From the NCBI RefSeq assembly GCF_050003625.1, contig NC_134401.1, positions 89,940,852-90,004,851 on the forward strand: 64,000 nt of DNA, read 5' to 3'. Both the position numbers and the translations under genes were made by a program. This document shows, piece by piece, positions 54,001 through 64,000 of the stretch. This stretch comes from Haematobia irritans. Taxonomy: Eukaryota; Arthropoda; Insecta; Diptera; Muscidae. The notes beneath the pieces are model-generated. The model did not search any database. It was not told the origin of the DNA and saw only the letters and a program-made list of their open reading frames with translations. The stretch's first letter is position 1. Every line of letters begins with the position of its first letter.

Positions 54001-56455
54001 ATTTATCTGAGGGCTATATATAACTATAGACCGATATGAACCTAGTTAGGCATGGTTGTTAACTAGCCATATACTAGCACAATGTACCAAATTTCAACTA
54101 ACTCGGATGAAATTTGCTCCTCCAAGAGGCTCCAAAACCAAATCTCGGGATCGGTTTATATGGCGGCTATATATGATTATCGACTGATATGGACCACTTT
54201 TGGCATAGCTGTTAAATATCATATACTACCACCACGTACCAAATTTCAACCAGATCGGATGAATTGTGCTTCTCCAAAAGGCACCGGAGGTCAAATTTGG
54301 GGATCGATTTATATGGGGGCTATATATAATTATGGACTGATATGATCCAATTCCTGCATGGTTGTTGGATACCATATACTAACATCACGTACCAAATTTC
54401 AACCGAATCGGATGAATTTTGCTCTTCCAAGGGGGAGGTCAAATCTGGGGATCGGTTTATATGGGGGCTATATATAATTATGGACCGATGTGGACCTATT
54501 TTTGCATGTGTGTTTGGGGCCATATATTAACGTACCAAATTTCAACTGAATCAAATGAATTTTGGTCTTCCAAGAGGCTCCGGAGTTCAAATCTGTGGAT
54601 CGGTTTATATTATGGACCGATATGGACCAAGTTTTGCATGGTTGTTAGAGACCATATACTAACACCATGTACCAAATTTCAGCCGTATCGGATGATATTT
54701 GCTTCTCTTAGAGGCTCCGCAAGCCAAATCGGGGGATCGGTTTATATGGGGGCTATATATAATTAAGGACCGATGTGGACCATTTTTAGCATGGTCATTA
54801 GAGATCATATACTTACACCATGTACAAAATTTCAGCCGGATCGGATGAAATTTGCTTCTCTTGGAGGGTCTGCAAGCCAAATTTGGGGGTCCGTTTATAT
54901 GGGGGCTATACGTAAAAGTCGACCGATATGGCCCATTTGCAATACCATCCGATCTACATCAATAACAAATACTTGTGCCAAGTCGTTTCAAGTCGATAGC
55001 TTGTTTCGTTCGGAAGTTAGCGTGATTTCAATAGACGGACGGACATGCTCAGATCGACTCAGAATTTCACCACGACCCAGAATATATATACTTTATGGGG
55101 TCTTAGAGCAATATTTCGATGTGTTACAAACGGAATGACAAAGTTAATATACCCCCATACTATGGTGGAGGGTATAAAAAGCAATTGGCCAGTAAGTGGT
55201 AAACTATGGAGCACCAGTGTGGACATCTCAAAGAAGTAATACGTAGTGTAATGATATTCAGACCTGTCAGAACGCTACCCTTATAACTTGTATCTGTTCC
55301 TATCTATGGGAACCTTATGGAAACCCTGTAGAAGACGGATCTTACCTCAGCCCATGTTGCAAGACTAAAGTCACGAACCTTGCTGAATAGCAAGCGCATT
55401 AAGATTACTCAGAAGATTGTATGATTAAATCATGTGAATGGCAGGGTATAGAAGGAAACGGCGTAGTGAGTTAAAGAGAGGTGCGAAAGACAACTCGTGG
55501 TAGGTAAATTGCAAAATTACATGCTCAAAAGAGTCCATGCAGGCTGAATTACAATAATGGCCAGGTCAAGGTCAACAGCAACACTATGGAGGAGTCCGGA
55601 CGGCATCTTTCTGGCAGGGATATTTCATATCATATTTGTCTTGTCTTAAAGTCCATTATCATCTTCCCTCATCACCTCATCATTTGTTTGATTGAGATAC
55701 TCGTACAAAACCTCCTTAGCCCACATTACCTTTACAGATAAATCGTTATCTAAGCTCACTCGAAATGGTGCAAAAATCGAAATAGATTCTCCGTGCTTGG
55801 ATCCACAATGTTTCAATGGATATAATTACCTTATATCATGTCTGTGTTTTTCAAATTCGATTAAATCTCGTATATGTCCGACACCTTCCGGTACAGCTTC
55901 ATTTCCATTAACAACAAATATTGGAGCATTCAATTTCAAATCATTGCTGACGTCTTGGGCAATTTCAACATTTTCCATTTCACAAAATATAATTTTCGGT
56001 TTTGTGAGCGTGTACATCAAGGCAACAGTGTCTAAAAAGTTCGATAAAATCAAATCAATTAAAACAAAAATAAAAAAGTACATTTCACACTTCCACTACA
56101 GACCTTTGTCAAATCCAGGATAGAGAGCATTAACCGGTGTGCCACAGAGAAAGGAAGCCAACATTATTGTGGTAACATGAGTCCAATTATTCGCATATAA
56201 TCCGATGACATCTCCACATTTTAGACCGATTCGCAAAAGATACCTAGCCAATGCTTGGGCATATTTCAATAAATCTTCACATTTTAATTCCTCTCCTGTC
56301 GCGTCATCAATTTGGATAACCTTTTGGGAATTTTTACCCAATACCCCACAGATAACTTCAGCCAAAGTTATATTGACATTGTACAAGTCTTTATATTGTG
56401 GCCCATACCATATCTTATGAATGGCATCGTAATGACTGGCTGTTAGCTCATACAT
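48063..56455 (-). CDS. Acyl-CoA synthetase / 4CL-like (luciferase-like) gene C, complete, 4 exons, 555 aa
   Basis: Exons are 56455-56104, 56031-55830, 49259-49140 and 49056-48063 (352+202+120+994 nt = 556 codons with stop). Introns are 72, 6570 and 83 bp. All are GT-AG, though the intron 1 donor is GTCTGT. Starts at ATG (MYELTASHYD). ATP motif SSGTTGSPKG at 202-211, YWASG in exon 4, YGMSE, TGD in place of SGD, and the A10 lysine in PKTGSGKIQ (Lys536). The A8 hinge region reads CSRAHDVFKSRNF, lacking the usual GR-K-E pattern seen in gene B (GREKEMFK), so substrate or rate may differ. Introns 1 and 3 match gene B introns 1 and 2 in place and phase. Intron 2 splits an Arg codon before FPC and is private to this gene. 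No PTS1 (ends EIN). Confidence 0.88.
50779..51769 (+). pseudogene. hAT transposase C-terminal dimerisation region, split by a MITE
   Basis: 50779-50896 encodes a block reading ECNKEIFPNVHILLKIL-VTLPVT. The frame continues after the level-5 MITE at 51524 with TYSSELSF…RLKTYLRN and SRLNGLALMSVHRRI, the usual C-terminal hAT dimerisation signature. The frame is open across the excised junction. Only ~120 residues of the protein remain. Confidence 0.75.
50897..51515. mobile_element. hAT-like MITE (level 5, innermost)
   Basis: Ends cagggatggaaaatac and gcattttccatccctg. The octamer cagttact occurs exactly at 50889-50896 and 51516-51523, an 8-bp target duplication. 619 bp, AT-rich, with a few degenerate 29-bp-satellite-like units at 51040-51170. 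No transposase. Confidence 0.85.
53185..53487. other. AT-rich spacer, possible transposon end
   Basis: aaagggtgataaatctaagg at 53203 resembles the end of a Tc1/mariner-type element next to TA, but I see no matching right end. Otherwise no feature. In gene C intron 2. Confidence 0.25.
53488..53735 (+). pseudogene. Jockey-like LINE reverse transcriptase fragment
   Basis: Broken frames give FKPIYLLSPVAKTFEALLLP and later a DIENTSLPA block followed by KRWVLNYLCG-like and QPYVEF-like phrases, which are characteristic of jockey-group RT. Frameshifts and deletions separate them. It is cut at 53735 by a B-type element. Parts of 55181-55620 may be its continuation. Confidence 0.6.
53736..55178 (+). 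mobile_element. B-type element, complete, without satellite
   Basis: Head aacaagtatatacggccgta at 53736 and taccctccaccatgg, then monomers 53940-54960, ggacggacatgctc at ~55037, ttatggggtcttagagc and the tail atggtggagggtata at ~55162-55178. The 29-bp satellite is absent, as in the copy at 6168. Confidence 0.8.
55181..55825. other. Remainder of gene C intron 2
   Basis: A more GC-balanced sequence that may be decayed continuation of the jockey-like fragment upstream of the B-type insertion. No open frame with recognisable motifs. Confidence 0.3.
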
Positions 56456-56660
56456 CTCTTTTACTTCGCAGCTTTACAAAAACTGATATTGCAGCACAAT
56501 GTAGCTATTAGATTTGTTTTCAATACTCAGGGTATTGAAAAGTGTTTCTCTAAGAAAATCAAATGGAACAAGTACGCAATTAGATATCGCTCAAAGCGAC
56601 TTAAACAGGCTTGCTTCAACAGTGCTCAGATAACAAAGTTCAATTTAATCGTATTGTTTA
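56456..56660 (-). promoter_or_regulatory. Gene C upstream region
   Basis: About 200 bp between the gene C ATG and a repeat head at 56660. It holds one GATAA (56629-56633) and no clear TATA box in minus orientation. The promoter must be short or start within the flanking repeat. Confidence 0.3.
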
Positions 56661-57715
56661 ACAAGTGATGGTCGGGGCCGACTATATCATACCCTAAACC
56701 CCTACCCCCATTGAATCAGTAAACCTAACAAGCAAAAAAAATTGGAAGTTCTTCTAAAGGCACAACTTTAAAAGCACTTCAAAAAATGTCCTCCCAAAGA
56801 AGTTCTTTATTTTAGCTGCACAGGAAGTTCTTTTATAACTCGTTTTTTTTTATTTTTAATGGAAATTTTTTTGTTTCAAATAGATTAAAAAATAATTAAT
56901 TATTAAGAATTAATAAAATAGTAAAAATTATTTAAATTTTTCTGAAAAAAATATCAAATCTATTATAGAAAAATTGCGAATTATTGAAAATATTTGATGC
57001 CAAATGTTCCACACAAGCGTAAGAATGCATTAAAACTCATAAAAAATTTTACAAAATATCACAAAATTTCTTAATTCACATCCAAAACACTGAATTCGCA
57101 TCACACCTTAAGAAGCGATGCAAATCCAGTGCAATGGCTGTTAAAATGTTGGACACCCGTCCTATCACAAGCCCATGTTAAATTCATCGTTTCTGCGCCA
57201 ATTTTGCACCACTTTCGGATCCAAAAAGAACATTTCACTACTTTTTTGGCGACGCTTTTTTGCTGGGTAAGTATTTAGAAGGAATTACTAAAATTAGTTT
57301 AGAAGTTCAACCTAAATCCCATACGATGTAGTTGATGCTTATAAGGAGGTTTTATCTAAACTTTTATCCGATACCTTAAAATTTGCACATCCAAGACATG
57401 TTCCGAAGTATAACACTGTGCTAAATTCGAATAGGAGCGCTTAATAAAAGAGGGTATTGTACATTTTTCTTTTGATAATTTGGTGATACATACATATGGT
57501 AGCTATATCTAAAGTGAAACCGATATACGCGATATTTTAAAAGTGTATCTGACATAAATCATGAGTTATATAGTTTAATAGGTGGGAGAAATATGGCCAC
57601 ATCCTCAAAACAAATGTCCTCTGTAACATATACTCGCAAACATATTATGACCACGGATGCCACTCAAGCCTAAAATAATCTACCAAAATTATCGATTTTG
57701 GTAGATTATTTTTGA
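56660..57715 (+). mobile_element. D-type head with an intact CCCAGCAAAAAA MITE (56728-57267)
   Basis: The head aacaagtgatggtcggg and cgactatatcataccctaaa is broken by a 540-bp MITE running from acaagcaaaaaaaattgg to gcgacgcttttttgctggg. This is the reference copy for the family: ends are inverted (CAGCAAAAAA), core AT-rich, no ORF. After 57268 there are decayed monomers with catatggtagctatatcta. Confidence 0.65.
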
Positions 57716-58885
57716 TCGATTTCCTGTTATTACTCGTATACCCTAAACCACATAGTAGTCAGGATATAAAAACTTTGATCTGCCAAAAAATTAGCCTACC
57801 AGAAATATTGATTTTAGACCCCATAAAATATATACCGATCGACTTAGAACCGCCTCCCGAGTCGATCTAACCCTCGGTGTCCGTCTGTCCATGTATTTGT
57901 TGTTTGCAGAATTCCGGTTGCATTTATTAACCGATTTTGATTAAATTTGGTACAGGATGTTTTTTAGTCACAAGCACGAATGCTATTGAAATCGGATCAA
58001 ATTTAGATAAAGCTCTCATATATATGTATTGTCCGATTTCGAAAAATGGGGTCACGTTGCGTTTTTTTACTAACCGATCGTCGCCAAACTTCAATTTTTT
58101 TCATCACTTTTCAAGTCCGCAAAATTTCCTCGAAATTGGTTCAGATTTAGCTGTAGCTCCCATATTTATGTATCGCCCGATCGTGCCAAATTTGGTCTTA
58201 AACCCTTATTTATCAACCGATCTTACTCATAATTGGCTTACTCTAATCTTCTATAGTATTAACTATATGGGCGAAAAATGGAAATCGGTTAAAATTTAAA
58301 TTTTGGTCACAGTAGCCTAATTTATTATCCGATCTTATTCAAATTTAGCACAAGGTAACCTTCTGTGGTATCAACCAAACCTGCAAAATATTCAGATTTA
58401 GATATAGATCCCATATATATGCCTCGCCCTATTTTAAGAAATATTTTTATTTTTTTACCAGAAATTTAAATTTGCCCGATTTTCTCAAATTTGGCCCTAA
58501 TACTCATATTTATTAACCAATGTTACTCAAATTTCAAATTTAGATGTATTAGCCGACCGCCTTTAGACTTACATGTACCTCTTATTGAACGGTTTTTTTT
58601 ATAATGGAATCTTTTTTAATAACGGACTCAGTATTAGTGGCATACTAACTCTGTAGGTGAAAAGTTAACGAAAGCTCCTGATATCAGACATTTCTGTTCA
58701 GATTGTGATAAAACTCCCATAAACATGTACATGTAAACATGTTAAATATGAAAATGCGGTTTATCTCCCAAACCCTTGCCAATGATACCCCACAAACGCT
58801 TATGTTTACTAATTCAGTAGGGGTGGTTTAGGGTATCATATAGTCGGCCCAGCCCGACTTTCTACTTTAACATACTCACTTGTTT
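57716..58885 (-). mobile_element. D-type element, inverted
   Basis: Tail near 57733 (cgtataccctaaaccacat, then gaccccataaaatatata and gtgtccgtctgtccatg), monomer-like repeats with cccatatttatgtatcgccc, head at 58825-58885 (gtttagggtatcatatagtc). 58886-59023 is featureless. Confidence 0.65.
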
Positions 58886-59023
58886 TTTTTTTTTTCGATA
58901 TACACTCATATTGTAATCGCTATGCAATTGCCTTCAAATGTACATCAATTATTTTGATCGTTCACTAAGGTATGAAAACTGCTTTGGTTTAGAAACGTCA
59001 GATAGAGCGAGAAGGAAAGAGAA

Positions 59024-59102
59024 AAACAAGTAAGTAAAGTAGAAAGTCGGGCGGCGCCGACTATATAATACCCTAAACCACCATTACTGAATTAGTAATC
59101 AT
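59024..59102 (+). mobile_element. D-type head fragment
   Basis: aacaagtaagtaaagtagaa, then gtcgggcggcgccg and taataccctaaaccacc, cut by the E-type element at 59104. Confidence 0.65.
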
Positions 59103-59103
59103 A

Positions 59104-59690
59104 CACTGTTAGAAAAATATGTTTTTCATATGTTTCGATATAAACAAAATGTGTGTTCGGGCACAATTTTTAAACACAATATATTTAAGTGCAAACATGT
59201 AATGTTCTCAAACTAACACTAAATGTTTGGAACACTTATGTTAATATGTTAGAATATATTATGTATGGGGCATGCATGTTTCATAAAAATTATATGTGTG
59301 AATGTAAACATATATAAATTTACAAATTTCGAGTAAACATATATGTTGTGATATTTTATTCAGAGAGCGACAGAGAGAGAGAGAGAGAGTATAGAGAAAG
59401 AAATAGTGATAAAAACCGGGAGGGTCGACGAAAGATATCAAATTAACACAGCGAGAGAATCAAAAGAGAGCAATTTCTGTGAAACCGTTTATATGTTGTT
59501 TCGGAAACTGCTTTATGATAAGGCCAAAAATTGTATATGCTTAAGTCTAAATATTATTTAATTTAAGCCTAATTATTATTTAATTTGTGTATATTATAAA
59601 TTTATTTATTTATGTTTATACTCGACCCCACGTTCTTCCTTTGTTAGAGTTTTTGAATTCCTTCCAAAATTTCAAACTTTTATACCAAAA
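59104..59690. mobile_element. E-type element, uninterrupted partial copy
   Basis: Starts cactgttagaaaaatatg next to TA and matches the reverse complement of segments of 35620-38124 without their inserts. Includes a GA microsatellite at 59373-59390. Cut at ~59695 by an A-type element. Confidence 0.6.
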
Positions 59691-59696
59691 CCAGTT

Positions 59697-59843
59697 TTTA
59701 TACCCTTCACCACTACTGTGGTACAGGGTATAATAAGTTTGTGCATTTGTATGTAACGCCAAGAAGGAAAAGTCTGAGACCCATCGTTTAGTATACCGAT
59801 CGTCTTAGAATTAAATTCTGAGTCGATTTAGCGATGTCCGTCC

Positions 59844-59889
<46 letters not shown>

Positions 59890-61684
59890 CTGTCTGTCTG
59901 TCTGTTGATGTATTTTTGTGTGCAAAGTACAGCTCGCAGTTTTAGTCCGATTGTCCTAAAATTTGGTATAGGGTCCTGTTTCGGCTCAAAGACGATCCCT
60001 ATTGATTTTGGAAAAAATCGGTTCAGATTTAGATATAGCTGCCATATATATTTTTCACCGATCTGGTCATAATTAGCGTGTATATCAACCGATCTTCCTC
60101 AAATTCCGTACATCCGAATATTTTATGAGTCTCGAAAAACTTGCAAAATATCAGCCAAATCGGTTCAGATTTAGATATAGCTCCCATATATAGCTTTCGC
60201 CCGATTTACACTCATTTGCCCACAGAGGCCAATTTTTTGCTCCGATTTAGTTGAAATTTTGCACAGGGAGTAGAATTAGCATTATAGCTATGCGTGTCAA
60301 ATTTGGTTGAAATCGGTTCAGATTTAGATATAGCTCCCATATATAGCTTTCGCCCGATTTACACTCAAATGACCACAGAGGCCAATTTTTTGCTCCGATT
60401 TAGTTGAAATTTTGCACAGGGAGTAAAATTACCATTGTAGCTATGCGTGCCAAATTTGGTTGAAATCGGTTCAGATTTAGATATAGCTCCCATATATAGC
60501 TTTCGCCCGATTTACACTCATATGACCACAGAGGCCAATGTTTTGCTCCGATTTAGTTGAAATTTTGCACAGGGAGTAGAATTAGCATTGTGTGCCAAAT
60601 TTGGTTGAAATCGGTTCAGATTTAGATATATCTCCCACATATAGCTTTCGCCCGATTTACACTCATATGACCGTAGAAGCCAATTTTTAACTCCGATTTA
60701 GGTGAAATTTTACACAGGGAGTAGAATTAGCATTGTAGCTATGCGTGCCAAATTTGGTTGAAATCGGTTCAGATTTAGATATAGCTCCCATATATAGCTT
60801 TCGCCCGATTTACACTCATATGACCAAAGAGGCCAATTTTTTGCTCCGATTTAGTTGAAATTTTGCACAGGGAGTAGAATTAGTCAAATTTGGTTGAAAT
60901 CGGTTCAGATTTAGATATAGCTCCCATATATAGCTTTCGCCCGATTTACACTCAAATGACCACAGAGGCCAATTTTTTGCTCCGATTTAGTTGAAATTTT
61001 GCACAGGGAGTAAAATTACCATTGTAGCTATGCGTGCCAAATTTGGTTGAAATCGATTCAGATTTAGATATATCTCCCATATATAGCTCTCGCCCGATTT
61101 ACACTCATATGACCGTAGAGGCCAATTTTTAACTCCGATTTAGTTGAAATTTTACACAGGGAGTAGAATTAGCATTGTTGCTATGCGTGCCAAATTTGGT
61201 TGAAATCGGTTCAGATTTAGATATAGCTCCCATATATATGTTTTTCTGATTTCGACAAAAATGGTCAAAATACCAACATTTTCCTTGTAAAATCGCCACT
61301 GCTTAGTCGAAAAGTTGTAAAAATGACTCTAATTTTCCTAAACTTCTAATGCATATATATCGAGTGATAAATCATAAATAAACTTTTGCGAAGTTTTCTT
61401 AAAATTGCTGCAGATTTAAATGTTTCCCATATTTTTTTACTAACATTGTGTTCCACCCTAGTGCATTAGCCGACTTAAATTTTGAGTCTATAGATTTTGT
61501 AAAAGTCTATCAAATTCTGTCCAGATCGAGTGATATTTAAATGTATGTATTTGGGACAAACCTTTATATATAGCCCCCCAACACATTTGACGGATGTGAT
61601 ATGGTATCGAAAATTTAGATCTACAGAGTGGTGCAGGGTATAATATAGTCGGCCCCGCCCGACTTTAGACTTTCCTTACTTGTT
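59697..61684 (-). mobile_element. A-type element, complete, reference copy (inverted)
   Basis: Forward reading starts at the tail tatacccttcaccactactg, then a GTCT microsatellite (59841-59905). The ctcccatatata anchor recurs at 60181, 60334 and 60487, 153 bp apart, over about seven monomers. The head ends in gactttagactttccttact at 61684. ~1.99 kb. Confidence 0.82.
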
Positions 61685-62131
61685 TTTTTTTTTTGTTAAA
61701 TCTCTATAGATATAAAAAAAAATTCGAAAAAGTTTCTATAAATAAATTTTTGTGAGAAATTTTTCTATAGAAATTAAATTTTGATAACAAATTCGATAGA
61801 AATAAAATTTTGAGAAAATTTTTTTAGAAATACAATTTTGACAGAATTTTTGGTAGATTTTTGGTAATCTTCAAATTGTGTTAGATTTTTTGGCACACAT
61901 TGTTAAAGATCAAGCCTTGCCGGCTTCTAATTTCCTCCTCTAGAGCCAGCAAAATGTAAAAATTATTACAAATTGTGTTGAGTGAAAATGTCCCTACATT
62001 GTGGCCCTACGTCCCTACAAGACGCTAAATATTAGAAAACCCCTACATATAGGGAATTTCCCCTACGTCTAGCAACATTGATATTGCACCTATGGAGTTA
62101 TTATGCCACTAATATTGAGCCCATTGTTAAA
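61685..62131. repeat. Direct duplication unit 1 (satellite-like plus CCTAC-rich segment)
   Basis: Matches 62515-63030 in order: tttttgttaaatctctata, 29-bp-like units, then aagccttgccggcttctaat, ttgtggccctacgtcc, tagggaatttc and gccactaatattgagccca. The two units flank a D-type head. Confidence 0.7.
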
Positions 62132-63834
62132 CAAGTAAGTAAAGTAGAAAGTCGGGCGGGGCCGACTATATCATACCCTAAACCACCATTACAGAATTAG
62201 TAATCATAAGCATTTGTGGGATAACATATAGGTCTGGGAGATAAACCGCAGTTGCATATTTAAGAAAATGTTACCAGGGAAAATGTTCGGTTTACCCTAC
62301 AAGGACAAACAAAGTTCCCTACTTTCCCATACATTCCCAAACAATTTTCCCTACTATATTATTCGTTAAATATAAAAAAATTTTACAAAACAAAAATGGT
62401 TCTAAGTACTTTATTATCTTAAAACATGAATATGCAACGTATATAACTTCGAATATAAATTTGTATTACCACCACGGTTGCCACAGTTGGTAGAATTCTA
62501 CCCAAATTAGTAATCTTTTTTGTTAAATCTCTATAAAACTAAAATTTTGCAAAAAGTTTTTACAAACAAATTTTTGTGAGAAGTTTTTCTATAGAAAAAA
62601 AATTTGACAATAAATTCTATAGAAATAAAATTTTGAGAAAAAATTACACAGAAATAAAATTTTGAGAAAATTTTTTATAGAAATAATATTTTGAAAAAAA
62701 TTTCTATAGAAATACAATTTTTACAAAATGTTCTATAGAAATAAAATGTTGACAAAATTTTCTACAGGAATAAAGTTTACCACACATTGTTAAATATCAA
62801 GCCTTGCCGGCTTCTAATTTCCTCCTATAGAGCCACCAAAATGTAAAAATTATTACAAATTGTGTTGAGTGCAAATGTCCTACATTGTGGCCCTACGTCC
62901 CTACAAGACGCTAAATATTAGAAAAACCCTACATATAGGGAATTTCTCCTACTTCTAGCAACACTGGCTGTGTTGATATTGTACCTACGGAGTTAGTATG
63001 CCACTAATATTGAGCCCATTATTAAAAAAGTTAATTAGTGTGGGTAATAAATAAAAATTTGTAAAAATCGTGCAATATTCTTATGTAAGAGCTACATGTA
63101 CGTATAAATACGATCGGCTAGTACATCAAAATTTGAAATTTGAGTAACATTGGTTAATAAATAAGAGTACTATGGCCAAATTTGGGAAATCGAGCGATAC
63201 ATATATATGGAAGCTATATCTAAATCTGAATCAATTTGCATAATATTTTGCGGATTTGATTAATACCACAAAAGGTTACCTTGTGCAAGATTTGAGTAAG
63301 ATCAGTGAAGAAATGAGGCCTGTATGGTCAAACATAAGGTTATTAGGGGCGAATTTTTCAAAATCGGGTGATACATATATGGGAGCTATATCTACATGTG
63401 AACCGATTTCGATTAAATTTTGCACATATAGTTAGTACTAAGAGGACTGGATCTAGCCAAATTTTAGTAAGATCGGTTAATAAATAAGGGTTCTATGGCC
63501 AAATTTGGGAAAATCGGGCTATACATATATATGGGAGCTATATCTAAATCTGAACCGATTTCGATGATTTTTTGCACATATAGTTAGTGCTATAGAAGAT
63601 TATATTTAGCCAACTTTGAGTAAGATCGGTTGATAAATAAGGGTTTTGTGGCCAAATTTGGGAAAATCGGGCGATACATATATATGAGAGCTATGTCTAA
63701 ATCTGAACCGATTTGGATGAAATTTTGCAGACTAGAAGGGTGACAAAAAAGATTATTTATTGCCAAATACATGGACAGACAGACACCAAGCGCTAGATCG
63801 ACTCAGGAGGTGATTCAGAGTCGATCGGTATATA
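62132..63834 (+). mobile_element. D-type element, containing duplication unit 2 (62515-63030)
   Basis: Head aacaagtaagtaaagtagaa and gtcgggcggggccg with tcataccctaaaccacc, then the second duplication unit, then monomers (gggagctatatctaaatctg) at 63180-63720 and the tail gacagacagacacc, tcagagtcgatcggtata. Confidence 0.65.
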
Positions 63835-64000
63835 AAGGGTGATTCTTTTGAGGTTAGGATTTTCATGCATTAGTATTTGACAGATCACGTGGGATTTCAG
63901 ACATGGTGTCAAAGAGAAAGATGCTCAGTATGCTTTGACATTTCATCATGAATAGACTTACTAACGAGCAACGCTTGCAAATCATTGAATTTTATTACCA
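63835..64000 (+). mobile_element. DD41D element, copy 2, 5' end (runs off window)
   Basis: aagggtgattcttttgagg after TA (63833-63834). Identical by eye to 38951-39070 and then continues with sequence deleted in that copy. Confidence 0.85.
63948..64000 (+). CDS. DD41D transposase N-terminus (partial at window edge)
   Basis: ATG at 63948 opens MNRLTNEQRLQIIEFYY, the usual start of the helix-turn-helix domain of this transposase group. The frame is open to the window end. Whether the rest is intact cannot be seen. Confidence 0.7.
   Translation, partial: MNRLTNEQRLQIIEFYY

Overview
This window is non-coding-rich nuclear DNA of a higher fly. The evidence is short GT-AG introns, DD37E, DD41D and mariner transposons, DINE-1/INE-1-like repeats, and a tRNA-derived SINE that shares its 3' tail with a LINE. 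The repeat vocabulary (TACGGCCGTAAGTTCGGCC heads, GACA/GACG microsatellite tails, LINE ends made of CCTAA pentamers) looks like a calyptrate or muscid-type fly. That placement is inference. There is no bacterial or viral gene organisation.

The only convincing host genes are three tandem paralogues of the insect acyl-CoA synthetase / 4-coumarate-CoA-ligase-like (firefly-luciferase-like) family, all on the minus strand. Gene A (1940-2661) is the N-terminal half, and its C-terminal exon would lie left of the window. Gene B (7415-17296) has three exons and encodes 558 aa. Gene C (48063-56455) has four exons and encodes 555 aa. Splice phases agree between the paralogues, so they arose by tandem duplication. 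Gene B intron 2 (8.1 kb) and gene C intron 2 (6.6 kb) are almost entirely transposable elements. Gene C intron 2 has no counterpart in genes A and B.

Almost everything else is repeats. Four related interspersed families, here called A-, B-, C- and D-type, have a conserved head, an interior built from monomers of about 153 bp, a GACA/GACG stretch, and a hairpin tail of the type accc..cacc / ggtg..gggt. Part of the tail region resembles Drosophila DINE-1/INE-1, so they are probably non-autonomous Helitron-like elements. B-type copies often also carry a 29-bp AT-rich satellite. Into these sit a mariner (12889-14175), DD37E Tc1/mariner elements (14953-16203; 49696-52397; a fragment at 45140), DD41D elements (38951-39894; 63835 to the window end), a Tc1-like relic (37355-37916), hAT derivatives (50413-51840 and 50897-51515), a piggyBac-type MITE, foldback MITEs, SINEs and LINE fragments.

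The centre (24446-35163) is a very large inverted duplication. Two arms of about 4.33 kb, nearly identical, each carry ORF2 of a non-LTR retrotransposon (endonuclease, reverse transcriptase, RNase H) plus 1 kb of flanking repeats. Only the right copy keeps the 5' end with ORF1. Both copies share the same ORF2 frameshift, so a dead element was duplicated. The other architectural highlight is a six-level nest inside gene C intron 2: intron, A-type element, CCCAGCAAAAAA-ended MITE, DD37E element, hAT element, hAT MITE.

I found no clear new protein-based system. The most interesting signals are structural: the palindromic LINE duplication, the TE-filled private intron of gene C whose acceptor abuts a repeat, the shared 153-bp monomer across repeat families, a perfect 72-bp hairpin, and exon-like cassettes repeated inside a 3-kb terminal-inverted-repeat element.
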